A stretch of DNA of 64,000 nucleotides from Dipteris shenzhenensis (taxonomy: Eukaryota > Polypodiophyta > Polypodiopsida > Gleicheniales), in the NCBI GenBank assembly GCA_047967505.1, contig CM106541.1; one strand, 5' to 3'. The translations under genes were made by a program, and so were the position numbers. The first letter of the stretch is position 1. The number at the start of each line of letters is the position of its first letter. The notes under the pieces were generated by a model. The model had not been told where the DNA came from. It was given only the letters and a program-made list of their open reading frames with translations, and searched no databases. Shown in pieces: positions 54,717 through 64,000 of this stretch.

Positions 54717-56022
54717 GACTGGGCACTAGACAGAGGGGGATCGGTATGCATTGCTGCGGGGGTTTCCACCTCAGACCATTTCCCTGTTGTTCTGGCTATC
54801 TCAGAGCCTCACTTGAGAGGCCGATCTGCCAGCATCAGGATCCCAGATGCCTTTTACACAGAGGAGGACCTTACAGAGGCAGCCCTACGGGTATGGTTTG
54901 CTCATGTCCAGGGAGGGCAGCCACATCCTTCACATTTAGCCGCTGCCCTCTCTAGTATTAGCGACTTTTATTGCTCAGTTGCTTCTACCAGGAGACGAGA
55001 TATTCTCAGACGTGAGATTGGTGTTCGCCAGCAGTTAGCAGCTTTGCAGAGGGAAGAGCAGAAACGGCCTTCAGATGCTTGGATTCAGGAGCGCCTTGCT
55101 GCAGCGAGGGCTCACTTGCAGTTATTGCTTGATCAGAGAGCAGAGTATGCCTTTCATGCACGGGAGTCCTTCTGGATTCAGATGGGTGGTAGAGTCAATA
55201 AACACTTCTTCTCTACTCTTGGCCCTAGACATAGTAGAGAGAGTGTATCTCAGCTTATTGACTCACATGGGGTTTTACAGACAGAGCCAGATGACGTCTT
55301 ACGCATAGCTTCAGATTTCTATGCCACCCTCCTTACTGCTGATCCTGAGACACACGATATAGAGGATGCTAGACAGGCTATTTGGCAGAGTATCCCAGTG
55401 TTGGTGAATCCGGATATGCATGTTCTACTTGACGCACCTTTCACCAACACAGAGTTCAGGACTGCACTTTCAGCCCTTCACAAGGGCAAGTGCCCAGGTT
55501 TAGATGGCCTCACTCCGTCTTTTTTCATTGCATTTTGGGATATGATTGGAGACTATATTACTTCAGCCATGCAGGCCATTTGGGACTCTGGCGAGATGCC
55601 TGAATCGCTTACAGAGGGCCTCATCCACCTTATCCCAAAAGGAGGTAGCAGAAATTTATTGTCCCAGTGGAGGCCTATCACACTTCTGGGGACTTGTTAC
55701 AAGATTCTGGCCAAGACTATCAGCCTCCGATTGCAGCCACTTCTCCCTGATCTTATCCACGACACTCAGACGGGATTTGTGCATGGCAGAAGTATTTTTG
55801 ATAACATTTTTTCTTTCTGGGAAGCTTCAGAGTGGGCCGTGCAGAGTGGCCAGAATCTTGCCATTCTACTGTTGGATTTTGAAAAAGCTTATGACAGAGT
55901 AGATTGGAGTTTTTTGGAGGGCACCCTACTACGCTTTGGATTCACTGATGTTTGGATCAGAGGTGTTTCCTCTTTGTACAGATCAGCCCATAGCCAGGTA
56001 CTTATTGGTGGGGTAAGGGGTT
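54717..56022 (+). pseudogene. L1 subfamily A ORF2 fragment, open throughout
   Basis: About 430 codons with no stop: end of endonuclease (GVSTSDHFPVVLAISEPHLRG), linker (LRREIGVRQQLAALQREEQK, coiled), MGGRVNKHFFSTLG, RT fingers (KCPGLDGLTPSFF, IHLIPKGG, WRPITLLGTCYKILAK, TQTGFVHGRSIFDNIFSFW) and palm LLDFEKAYDRVDW, SLYRSAHSQVLIGG. Truncated at both ends, before the catalytic ADD. The best-preserved L1 reading here and a good reference for the other copies. Confidence 0.92.
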
Positions 56023-56691
56023 TATAGCCAAGAGAGGGGGTCTCTCCCAATAAATGCATCCTTCCACATGCATGGTGTGTGTGGAAAAGTCTCCCATGTG
56101 GGCTAGGCGGTTACACACTCTCAATTGTGTGCAACAACCCTTGGCCTCATTTTTCCACATATATCAACCCTCATATCCCAAGTCTAAGATACTCCCCTGG
56201 TCTCTTCCCAATTTTATAATACGTTCAATCATCTAAGAGGACAAGTGGAGGGTTGGCACAGGGAATCTTGCCACCTCATCCGACTTTCCCCATTATTTAA
56301 CTTGCATTCTTGGACTATCTACACCCACCCCCCCCACATGGGCCTATTCTACATGGAGGAAATAATCTAATACAATATCCATCTCCACCTATTTTATATT
56401 ACTTCTCCCATGGTCCTTGGTCCATGTCTCACTAAATGCAGGCATGGCACTGCCTAGGTGGAGGGGTGGTGGATGGAGGAACCATGCCACCTTAACATTT
56501 TATAATATAACTACCATGGATTATGTACAACACACCTTATGGGTCCTCTTACATGGAAGGGTGGCACATGGTCATGCCCTGCCATCTCAACCCTGGGCCC
56601 TATGCACACCATATTTTATTATAGTTTTGCCACACATACAAGCACACACATATATTTATGCCTTTTACCTTGGTCAAATTTATCCATAACA
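56023..56691 (-). repeat. Gypsy 3' LTR (long form)
   Basis: The element-strand start TGTTATGGATAAATTTGACC follows the purine tract. Includes the C run near 56330 (CACCCCCCCCAC). Joined to L1 at 56022. Confidence 0.85.
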
Positions 56692-57500
56692 GTCCCCCCC
56701 CAGGCAGGGAATGCACAACATTTCCATGCCTGGCACTGTCACGCACAAAGAAGGGCTTGAGGTAACGCTTGCTGATCACCTTCTTGCCATATGGCTCATG
56801 CAGCTCCTGTACTTGTATAAACCCATTGCTATGTTCCTTGATGACTATGTATGGACCGGTCCACAGTGGAAGGAACTTTTTATACATTTGGTGGTCGAAT
56901 CTATTATCAAAGCATAGCACAACATCCCCCTCAACAAAGTGTCTTTCCCATGCGGGCCTTTAGTCGGTTCTTTTGGATCTCTGTTTGATGGAGTGCAAGG
57001 CATCGGGTTTCATCTAGCTTCTCAAGTTGTACCAACCTGGCCTCTACATGTTCATCTTTTGTCATCCTCTGTTCTCGTGCCAATCTCAAGGCCGGAATCT
57101 CTACCTTTAGTGGTAAAACTGCCTTAGTACCGTACACCAACTGAAAAGGAGTGTGACATGTAGACGTTTTATGGGTGATGTAGTAAGCCCACACGGCTTC
57201 GGGGACCTGATCCCATTGGCTCCTGTTTCCTGTGGCCATTTTTCCCATGGTTTTACAAAGGAGGCCGTTGGTCCACTCCGTTTGTCCCATGGATGCTGGA
57301 TGCTGGATGATAGATGTGCGATGATCAATACCCATGCGATCCATGAGCAACTCCACTGCTTCATTTAAGAATGGACTCCCATGGTCAGATACTATTTGGA
57401 GCACGGCCGCTCGATCCACATATTGACGTTCAAATGCTTGTTGATGTTGTGGAACCAAGCCTTCACTCCGCACCTTCCACCTTCCAGCTTGGTAGCAAGT
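56600..57500 (-). pseudogene. Gypsy integrase C-terminal half
   Basis: Within ORF 56931-57773 the credible part starts near 57480: VLQIVSDHGSPFLNEAVELL (second Asp), IIQHPASMGQTEWTNGLL (catalytic Glu in GQTEWTN), VWAYYITHKTSTCHTPFQLVYG. ORF 56600-56920 continues with the C-terminal fold (MYKKFLPLWTGPYIVIKEHS, ISKRYLKPFF). The first Asp and the zinc domain are missing. The upstream residues of the long ORF are leader read-through. Confidence 0.85.
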
Positions 57501-58235
57501 ACTTGCCGGTGCAGACTTGCTATAACAATACACCTCACCCCCTAGTGAAGTGAGCTTGAAGAAGATAGAAGATAGAAGGGGGGGTGTGAGGTCAGTTGCA
57601 GATGTGCAGGAGCAGTTTTGTGTGGCGCTGCACAGAAGATGCGCAGAAGCGATTTTGCAGACGCGGTCGACCAGAAGACGCGTGGCGTTGCACAGAAGAT
57701 GCATAGGAACCGCATGCGGAAGGCACAAAAATTGGGAAGTTCTGCAACAGCAGAGATGGAGAAATGCGAGCAAAAGACATGCAGATTAGAGGCGGAGAAG
57801 CAGAGAACTGCACACGGAAGGTGCTACAGAACTACACCTAGCTGTAGGAGTAACGACTTTTATGCCACTAGCCGTGGAGATTTCGATTCCAGCAGCCACA
57901 CCAGTTCTATTAACTAGAAAAGAATTCGAGGCATGATGCTAGACAGAAGGCATGGCGACGCTTGAGGGCCATAGAGGAAAAGGGAACATGAGGGAAGAAG
58001 CATTAACATAGGTGGGGAAAAAGGATTAAGAGGGGTGGGAATGAAGAGAGGGACTATGCCACAAGGAGGAAGGGAGAGGGGAAAGAGGAGCATGTACATG
58101 ATGGGACGAGGGATGTAGAGATGGAGACATCAAGGGAGGAGGGTCATGCTTTATTTGAAAGGAAAGATGGAGGGAAGAAATCCGAGTACTAGCTAGGTGG
58201 CTTTACAAGAATGAGCGTGTTCTATCAAGGAATAG

Positions 58236-58610
58236 CCCCCTCCTTTTATAGCCAAGAGAGGGGGTCTCTCCCAATAAATGCATCCTTCCACATGCATGGT
58301 GTGTGTGGAAAAGTCTCCCATGTGGGCTAGGCGGTTACACACTCTCAATTGTGTGCAATAACCCTTGGCCTCTTTTTTCCACATATATCAACCCCCATAT
58401 CCCAAGTCTAAGATATTCCCCTGGTCTCTTCCTAATTTTATAATACATTTAATCATCTAGGAGGACAAGTGGAGGGTTGGCACAGGGAATCTTGCCACCT
58501 CATCCTACTTTCCCCATTATTTAACTTGCATTTTTAATTATACTATTGCCACACATACAAACACACACACATATTTATGCCTTTTACCTTAATCAAATTT
58601 ATCCATAATA
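58236..58610 (-). repeat. Gypsy LTR (short form)
   Basis: Matches 56023-56313 and the last 75 bp of the long LTR, lacking the part between. The outer end is mutated (TATTATGG). Confidence 0.82.
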
Positions 58611-58908
58611 ATGGTTGCACATTTGTCATTTGTAAGACATCATTCGTATTCATTTAATACATTGTGTGTGACTGAGTGAAAGAGTCATGGGAAAGATCTA
58701 GCTGAACAGTTTGATGTACATGGTAGGCAAAACTTTACAAATGTTTGGGACGTATTCAAGTTTTATTGTGAGAAGCCACGGGCTAATTGACAATGGGGAG
58801 ATCCCTTTTACGAGAAGCAGATAGAGAGCCAGTGAATTGGCCTATAATACCATACAATACCTCCAAATATAAGAAGAGCCTTGGTTCCTAGTAGGTATTG
58901 AAAATGGC
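58611..58908. other. Unassigned spacer
   Basis: 298 bp between two LTR pieces with no ORF or known motif. Confidence 0.5.
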
Positions 58909-59292
58909 ATCTTGGACTATCTACACCCCCCCCCCCCCACATGGGCCTATCCTACATGGAGGAAATAATCCAATACAATATCACATCTCCACCTATTTTA
59001 TATTACTTCTCCCATGGTTCTTGGTCCATGTCTCACTAAATGCAGACATGGGACCACCTAGATGGAGAGGTGGCACATGGAGGAACCATGCCGTCTTAAC
59101 ATTTTATAATATAACTACCATGGATTATATACAACACACCTTATGGGTCCTCTTACGTGAAGGGTGGCACATGGTCATGCCCTGCCACCTCAACCCTGGG
59201 CCCTATGCACACCATATTTTATTATACTTTTGCCACACATACATGCACACATATATTTTTGTCTTTTACCTTGGTCAAATTTATCCATAACA
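58909..59292 (-). repeat. Gypsy LTR fragment
   Basis: CTTGGACTATCTACACC ... TTATCCATAACA matches 56314-56691, the part absent from the short LTR. It abuts an L1 endonuclease at 59293. Confidence 0.88.
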
Positions 59293-60313
59293 CCACCTAG
59301 AGAAATACCACCCCTGCCTTCTTCATGATCAGAGTAGAACCATGATCTTCTTTTTTCAATAAGCTTCAATCTATTTTCTAGCGTAGAGCCGGTTACCTTT
59401 ACTTTTTGAATAGCTAAGAAGGTTGTTGGAGAGAGAAAGTTTTCTTTTAGCCACCTGCTTAGTTCTTGACTTCTTGAAGAGTCAGTAAGCCCACACACAT
59501 TAAGTGTGAGAAAGGAGACAATTTTACTTTCCATTCGTGTTTTCCTCCTTTTTAGCCTTGGGGGGAGGGCTTTTTATAGAGGGGTCTTGACCTTTAACTT
59601 TGAAAATTCTTCTCTTGTTATGCACAATGGCCGGAGGCTTGCCTTGGACTATAAAGTATTTCTGTTGTTTTAGAGCTTGACTTGGGAGTTCCTCCTCTAA
59701 TTCCCTTGCCTTAGAGTCACTCATACTAGCATCCAATGGATTTACCTCATTTTCAAATTCTTTAGACCAGCCTGGTTTGACCTCATCCTCTTCCATAGCA
59801 TTCTCTTCAATCCATCCCTCTGTTTCCTGATCAACCAGTGAGTCGTAAGCATTGTTAACTGCAAGAGGGACTCAATTAATTATGACCAAAGGGCCAGCAT
59901 TGGCCGGCTGCAAGCTTTGGGTTTCCTTTCCTTTAGCTATCTCTGAGGCATTGGCAGAAGGTTCTGATTTCTTAAGCCTTTTGGGCTCTTTAGGCACCGG
60001 TTTGGGTTTAGCAATCTACTGTACTTTTTCCTGGTTTAGCTTGGCTCTATTTCTCTTTAGAGGATAATTTTTCACAATGTCTGAAGAAAGACCACATAGA
60101 AAGCAAGAATGTGGTAGATTTTTATAAACAAGAGGCTGTTCCCTGAAAATACCCCCATTTCTAGTAACAATGACTAATTATCAAGCAAATCTTCTGCTAG
60201 ATCCACTTTCACACAAACCTAAGGGTGACCCCTAGGGTTTATGATCTGCTCCTTTTCTACCCCAATAACTTGACCCAGGCTTCTACAGTGATTAGGAGCT
60301 TGATTTACCAAAG
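59293..60313 (-). pseudogene. L1 subfamily B: ORF1 C-terminus and endonuclease start
   Basis: Endonuclease N-terminus 59293-59534 (MESKIVSFLTLNVCGLTDS, then WLKENFLSP, LAIQKVKV with the catalytic Glu position changed to Lys). The ORF1 tail is directly upstream and overlapping (59524-59796, ending KKEENTNGK). Further up are a CCHC-like knuckle remnant (CFLCGLSSDIVKNY) near 60.1 kb and a DUF4283 end (LGQVIGVEKEQIINP) near 60.25 kb. ORF1 and ORF2 overlap by 11 bases. Cut by LTR pieces on both sides. Confidence 0.82.
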
Positions 60314-60458
60314 ACACTAGACAAGTATAGCTCTTATATAGAGCACACACACACATATGAACACCAATGCATATGGGATGGCTCCCAATGTGACACACAA
60401 GACTAGAACTCACACTAAAACACACCAAACTGACTCATCTTGACTCAATTTCCTAACA
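60314..60458 (-). repeat. Truncated LTR of the 38-40 kb family
   Basis: GACACTAGACAAGTATAGCTC ... TTTCCTAACA matches 40081-40239. 145 bp only, lying between two parts of an L1 ORF1. Confidence 0.85.
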
Positions 60459-60990
60459 TCCCCTCAGGGGTACTTGCTCCAAAGGTGGAGAAACGGAAGT
60501 CTTCCTCTGGCTTCCACCAGCAAAGCTAGAATGACTTTGTTCGAAAGCTGCGGTAAAAAGCCAGCCTTTAAACTCTTGCACCACCTTGGACAGAAAAATT
60601 TTGATGATGGAGAAGAGCAACTATTTGAATGTTGTAGATTTGGATGAGACTTGATTCCAACAAGGAGCGCAATCAGCTGAGAAGAAGGAAGAAACACAGC
60701 AACCAAGACTCCATGGCCCTTGTATAGAGGTGGGAAGTTCAGATGTGAGAAGAGTTCTCTGGTTTGGGTGAAGCTTGGAAAGCGATACTTTCTTCCATCA
60801 ACCAACATTTCGGAAAGCTGATGGAACTGTAGATTGATCTTCATGCACGCGACTAGTCCCATCAATTGATGTCAAGCTCGCTGGATTCGAAGTGTGGCTA
60901 GATTTGGTAGCTGAGGCTAGGTTGGAGGGGAGCTCAGTCCCTCCGGAATCCACCTCCATCCCTCAAAACTTACCTCAAGGGAGTATTTTA
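60459..60990 (-). pseudogene. Probable L1 subfamily B ORF1 N-terminal part
   Basis: Minus-strand readings (60464-60865 and alternate frame: VVQEFKGWLFTAAFEQSHSSFAGG, SPPLEQVPL) lie where the DUF4283 domain should precede 60.3 kb. Motifs are weak, so this rests mainly on position. Confidence 0.45.
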
Positions 60991-61711
60991 GAGACTGATA
61001 AGAAAAAAAAGAACCCAAGAGGAGATTCTACTTCTTTGAAAAATGAAGGACCATAATTCTTTTGTATCCTCTGAAGCAGAAAACATGGAATTTATATATG
61101 ATCATTTTTATACATTGTTGAGCACCACAAACAGTGTAGATGCAGAGATCTTGGAGGCGGGCCACCGATGTAGACTGATAGAAAGAAAGATGCTATCTAG
61201 CGTAGATCAATCTTAGCTTGACGTGGGCCTCTCTCTCTAAGATTTAAAAGAACCTATCTTTGCCATTGTTGAAGGTAAAACCCCGGGTGAAGATGGTCTC
61301 CCTGTTGAATTTTATAAATCCTTTTGGGACACTGTTGGACCATGCTTGCTCAAGCTTTGGCAGGAAAGTATTGAATTGGTCAGTCTACCAGGACACTTGA
61401 GAGATGAGTGATAAAAACTAATCCCTAAGGAAGGTCAAAAGATGGAACTAAATAATTGGAGGCCACTCACTATGTTGAACTGCAGCAACAAGATCTATGC
61501 AAAGGCTTTGGCTTTGAGGCTCAAACACAAGATGGACAAATGGATTCTCCCATAACATAACGACTTTATAAAAGGCAGACACATTCTAGAGGCAATTATA
61601 AACCTATGGGAAGGGTGCACTCATGCTGAAGAAACAAGGCAAGATGTCTGTTTCATCAAAATTGATTTTGACAAAGCATATGATAGACTCAATTGGGACT
61701 TCGTCTTTTTT
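60991..61711 (+). pseudogene. L1 subfamily B reverse transcriptase fragment
   Basis: Plus-strand reading with a few stops: RTQEEILLL, SFVSSEAENMEFIYDHFYTLL, TPGEDGLPVEFYKSFWDTVG, NNWRPLTMLNCSNKIYAKALA, FIKGRHILEAIINLWEG, then FIKIDFDKAYDRLNWDFV (palm). It stops at 61711, where another L1 is inserted in reverse. Confidence 0.88.
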
Positions 61712-61781
61712 AAAAAGAAAATTACTTCATTAAGTATGAATGAAAACCATGAGAGCAAGCTCAAATACGGGAGTACATCAT

Positions 61782-62428
61782 GCAATGCATGAGGGAAAAA
61801 AAACACCTCAAAGTGAGCTAATAAAGAACCAAGGCGGAGGCTGAAAATGCCATCTCAACCCTGAAGAAAACTCAGAGAAGAAAGGAGATCCCCTCCAACT
61901 CTGAAAAAAGTAACTCTCCTGGCAGTGGCTGCTCTGTAGGATCCCTGCATGCTCGCCCAAATGGCCATTAGAGTGTGTACTATGTCAGTCCAAATAGCAA
62001 TGCATGAGGGAAAAAAAACACCTCAAAGTGAGCTAATAAAGAACCAAGGCGGAGGCTGAAAATGCCATCTCAACCCTGAAGAAAACTCAGAGAAGAAAGG
62101 AGATCCCCTCCAAACTCTGAAAAAAGTAACTCTCCTGGCAGTGGCTGCTCTGGAGGATCCTTGCATGCTCGCCCAAATGGCCATTAGAGTGTGTACTATG
62201 TCAGTCCAAATAGCAATGCATGAGGGAAAAAAAACACCTCAAAGTGAGCTAATAAAGAACCAAGGCGGAGGCTGAAAATGCCATCTCAACCCTGAAGAAA
62301 ACTCAGAGAAGAAAGGAGATCCCCTCCAAACTCTGAAAAAAGTAACTCTCCTGGCAGTGGCTGCTCTGGAGGATCCCTGCATGCTCGCCCAAATGGCCAT
62401 TAGAGTGTGTACTATGTCAGTCCAAATA
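61782..62428. repeat. 216-bp segment in three tandem copies
   Basis: Units start at GCAATGCATGAGGG at 61782, 61997 and 62213 (lengths 215, 216, 216). Each junction reads CCAAATA|GCAATGC, whereas the third copy runs on into CCAAATACTGGCC as in the 11.2-kb relative. Confidence 0.93.
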
Positions 62429-62696
62429 CTGGCCATAGTTTGGGAAGGGTGAACCTAGATACCCCCCATCGCCTATGTAACCTGGCTCTCCAAATATGCC
62501 AAGCTGCAATGCTAGCGAAAATCTACCCAGACGTGTCTACTGAGGCATGAGTAGCTCTGAAAGGAGTATGGGGAACATCCTGGATGGAACAAGACTCCAC
62601 TTAGTGTCGCCGTACAATGAAAGCTGGATTTGGATCATGACCCTCGAGAAACACGTGTGGGCCAGTAAGAGAGAACCAAGCCCCTGAACCCTAGGT

Positions 62697-62752
62697 CATA
62701 TAGAAAGGTCATATAGCACCTTTCTATATGAACCCTAGGTCATATAGAAAGG
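62697..62752. repeat. Small inverted/direct repeat cluster
   Basis: CATATAGAAAGGT, then its inverse ACCTTTCTATATG, then CATATAGAAAGGTG again, with CCCTAGGTCATATAG also doubled. The 11.46-kb relative has a single copy. Confidence 0.8.
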
Positions 62753-64000
62753 TGCTGTATGAAAGATGTAAAATCCTAGTAGCACCTTTCCATATCGTCC
62801 TCGCCTGTCTACACTCCCAAAGGCAATGTTGTACTGACTCAACTGCCATGTGACAACGAGGACAAGTAGGGTCAGCCGCGAACCTGGATCTCCACAAGTT
62901 CACTGCAATCCCTCCATGAATAGAAAGCCAAAAGAAAAGAGTGACCTTTCTATTCCTGAGGGATTTCCAGAGCCTACACCAAAAGTTCTTGTGCACAGCT
63001 GCGAAAATCTGAAAACTATCCCAATGTGGCGCTCTAGAGGGCCTCCAACCTCTATTGCTGAGCTGAAACCTCCATGCATTTCTAACTGTGTAGCAAAAGA
63101 AGGGAAAGCTCTTTTCTCGGTGCCCCTCATCAATCCATTCCCACTCCCCTTGGTCCCACTTCAAGAACCTACTCCATAATTCCTACAATCTTGATAGGCT
63201 GAAATGCAACCTCTAAAAGAATATCATCAGAAGATCTGATAAGTCTACCTCCCGACTGAACATCAAAGACAAGGGTATTCTCATGTGCATCCTGCAATGC
63301 AATGACCTGTAATGGAATGCCCGTCCCTGAGAGCGCTCCCCACCAAGTGGACTCTGTAAGTGGCATGTCATCTGTGTCAATCCACTTTGGTGGAATGGCT
63401 TCCTGTATCTGCTGTATCCTGAGTGCACTTCCTCTAAGGTGGCCAACTGCTAAAAGTCTATGATCCTCTGGAAGTCTCATAAAGGCCTGCCAACAAGTGC
63501 CTACAGTAGAGGCATGTCCCCTCTCCCATCTAGACCATTGCATATAATGTGACACTCCAAGTGGCCTGCCATGATCATCCAAAATCGAGTCATTCCACAT
63601 GACTGGCTGCCTTTGAATCTCTTCACGAGAAGTGGGTGGAACTCTGCGAAGTATGTTTCTGAAGCAGCCCCAAGCTTTCGGAATAGCAGCCATGAGAGAG
63701 AAGGGGGGGATTTGAGATGGGCTGAAGTAAATATCCATTTGTTGCTGTCCAACCAATCTCCCCCATGAGAAGGGGTACAAGACTGAATGCTGCGTGAGAA
63801 AAAATCCTTCAAGGGCTCCTGTCTAGGCATCAATCCACGTACTACAAACTTACAGAGCAAGGCCATACACTGCAAGTTCAGGTCAATAATATTGAGACCC
63901 CCTTCTCCTGTGGAAAGAATGAGGGTCTCCCAAGCCACCCTGGCTACAACATCTGAGGTGCCATCTAAACCACTCCATAGGAAGTTCGTGATAGGTCTCA

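Larger units (their letters stand above)
56023..58610 (-). mobile_element. Ty3/gypsy element (non-chromodomain lineage), large internal deletion
   Basis: Minus strand: 3' LTR 56023-56691 (cut at its low end), purine tract CCTGGGGGGGG (about 56692-56704), integrase (56740-57500), GC-rich leader-like sequence (57560-58235) and a 5' LTR copy 58236-58610. Gag, protease, RT and RNase H are missing. The integrase has no chromodomain and reads VYGTKAVLPLKVEIP, closer to the OTA (Tat/Athila-like) branch. The two LTR copies are unequal: the 5' one lacks about 300 bp in the middle. Confidence 0.8.
61712..64000 (-). mobile_element. L1 subfamily A, 3' part, continues past the window
   Basis: Minus strand, 3' end at the AAAAAG/T run near 61712. 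Upward: tripled 216-bp segment, C-terminal block, zinc-binding domain (62724-63164: CPRCHMAVESVQHCLWECRQ), post-thumb region (63169-63780: REEIQRQPVMWNDSILDDHGRP, LEVAFQPIKIVGI) and thumb end (63501-63938: MAWETLILSTGEGGLNIIDL). Frames change between blocks. Inserted into the plus-strand L1-B RT. Confidence 0.9.

Noticed and set aside
57860-57905. Stretch resembling a tRNA T-loop (TTTCGATTCCAGCAGCCA)
   Set aside because: Considered as a tRNA gene or primer site for the gypsy element. The distance from T-loop to CCA is too short and no cloverleaf can be drawn.
57592-57917. ORFs on both strands with repeated AQKM(H/R)R units
   Set aside because: GC-rich imperfect repeats in what looks like gypsy leader; no gag motif in either strand.

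Overview
This 64-kb window looks like transposon-filled intergenic DNA from a large land-plant genome. It holds Ty1/copia elements primed by initiator-Met tRNA (TGGTATCAGAGC), a Ty3/gypsy chromovirus with a C-terminal chromodomain, a second gypsy lineage, and several LINE lineages. I recognise no host gene, rRNA, tRNA or CRISPR array. A fern, lycophyte or gymnosperm would fit the mix of L1-like LINEs with a second, non-L1-looking LINE family, but the sequence does not settle the species.

Layout. 1-11.1 kb is a three-level nest. A minus-strand copia pol is split by a gypsy chromovirus (72-8922, TSD TGTGG), and the gypsy gag-protease frame is itself split by a short non-coding LTR element (2988-4936, TSD GGATC). 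Both reading frames close up when the insertions are removed. 10.2-14.7 kb holds a 453-bp tandem duplication, a 3' piece of an L1, a gag-only LTR element and a reverse-strand copia gag. 14.7-20.7 kb holds two decayed L1 copies in opposite orientations. 20.7-38.1 kb is dominated by a head-to-tail series of minus-strand LINEs of a second family (here 'LINE-C': separate coiled-coil ORF1; ORF2 = endonuclease + YADD reverse transcriptase + C-terminal Cys/His knuckle). One LINE-C copy is split by an L1, one (about 30.6-36.3 kb) is nearly complete, and one is 5'-truncated (37.0-38.1 kb). Their 3' ends share a GTCC...GGAC hairpin and run into (GAAA)n/(GA)n tracts. 38.1-40.2 kb is a non-coding LTR element related to the gag-only element near 12-14 kb.

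40.2-51.3 kb is the least explained stretch. It has a very decayed L1 (46.3-48.2 kb), an AT-rich block (49.3-50.3 kb) and sequence I cannot assign. 51.3-54.0 kb is a minus-strand copia with gag, protease and an LTR. 54-64 kb is a patchwork of two L1 subfamilies in both orientations, a deleted gypsy element with unequal LTRs, LTR scraps and a tripled 216-bp L1 segment running off the right edge.

The elements do not form a pathway. The coherence lies in their life cycles and nesting order. The most notable candidate is LINE-C, which seems to insert at GA/TC microsatellites, builds head-to-tail arrays and ends in a conserved hairpin.
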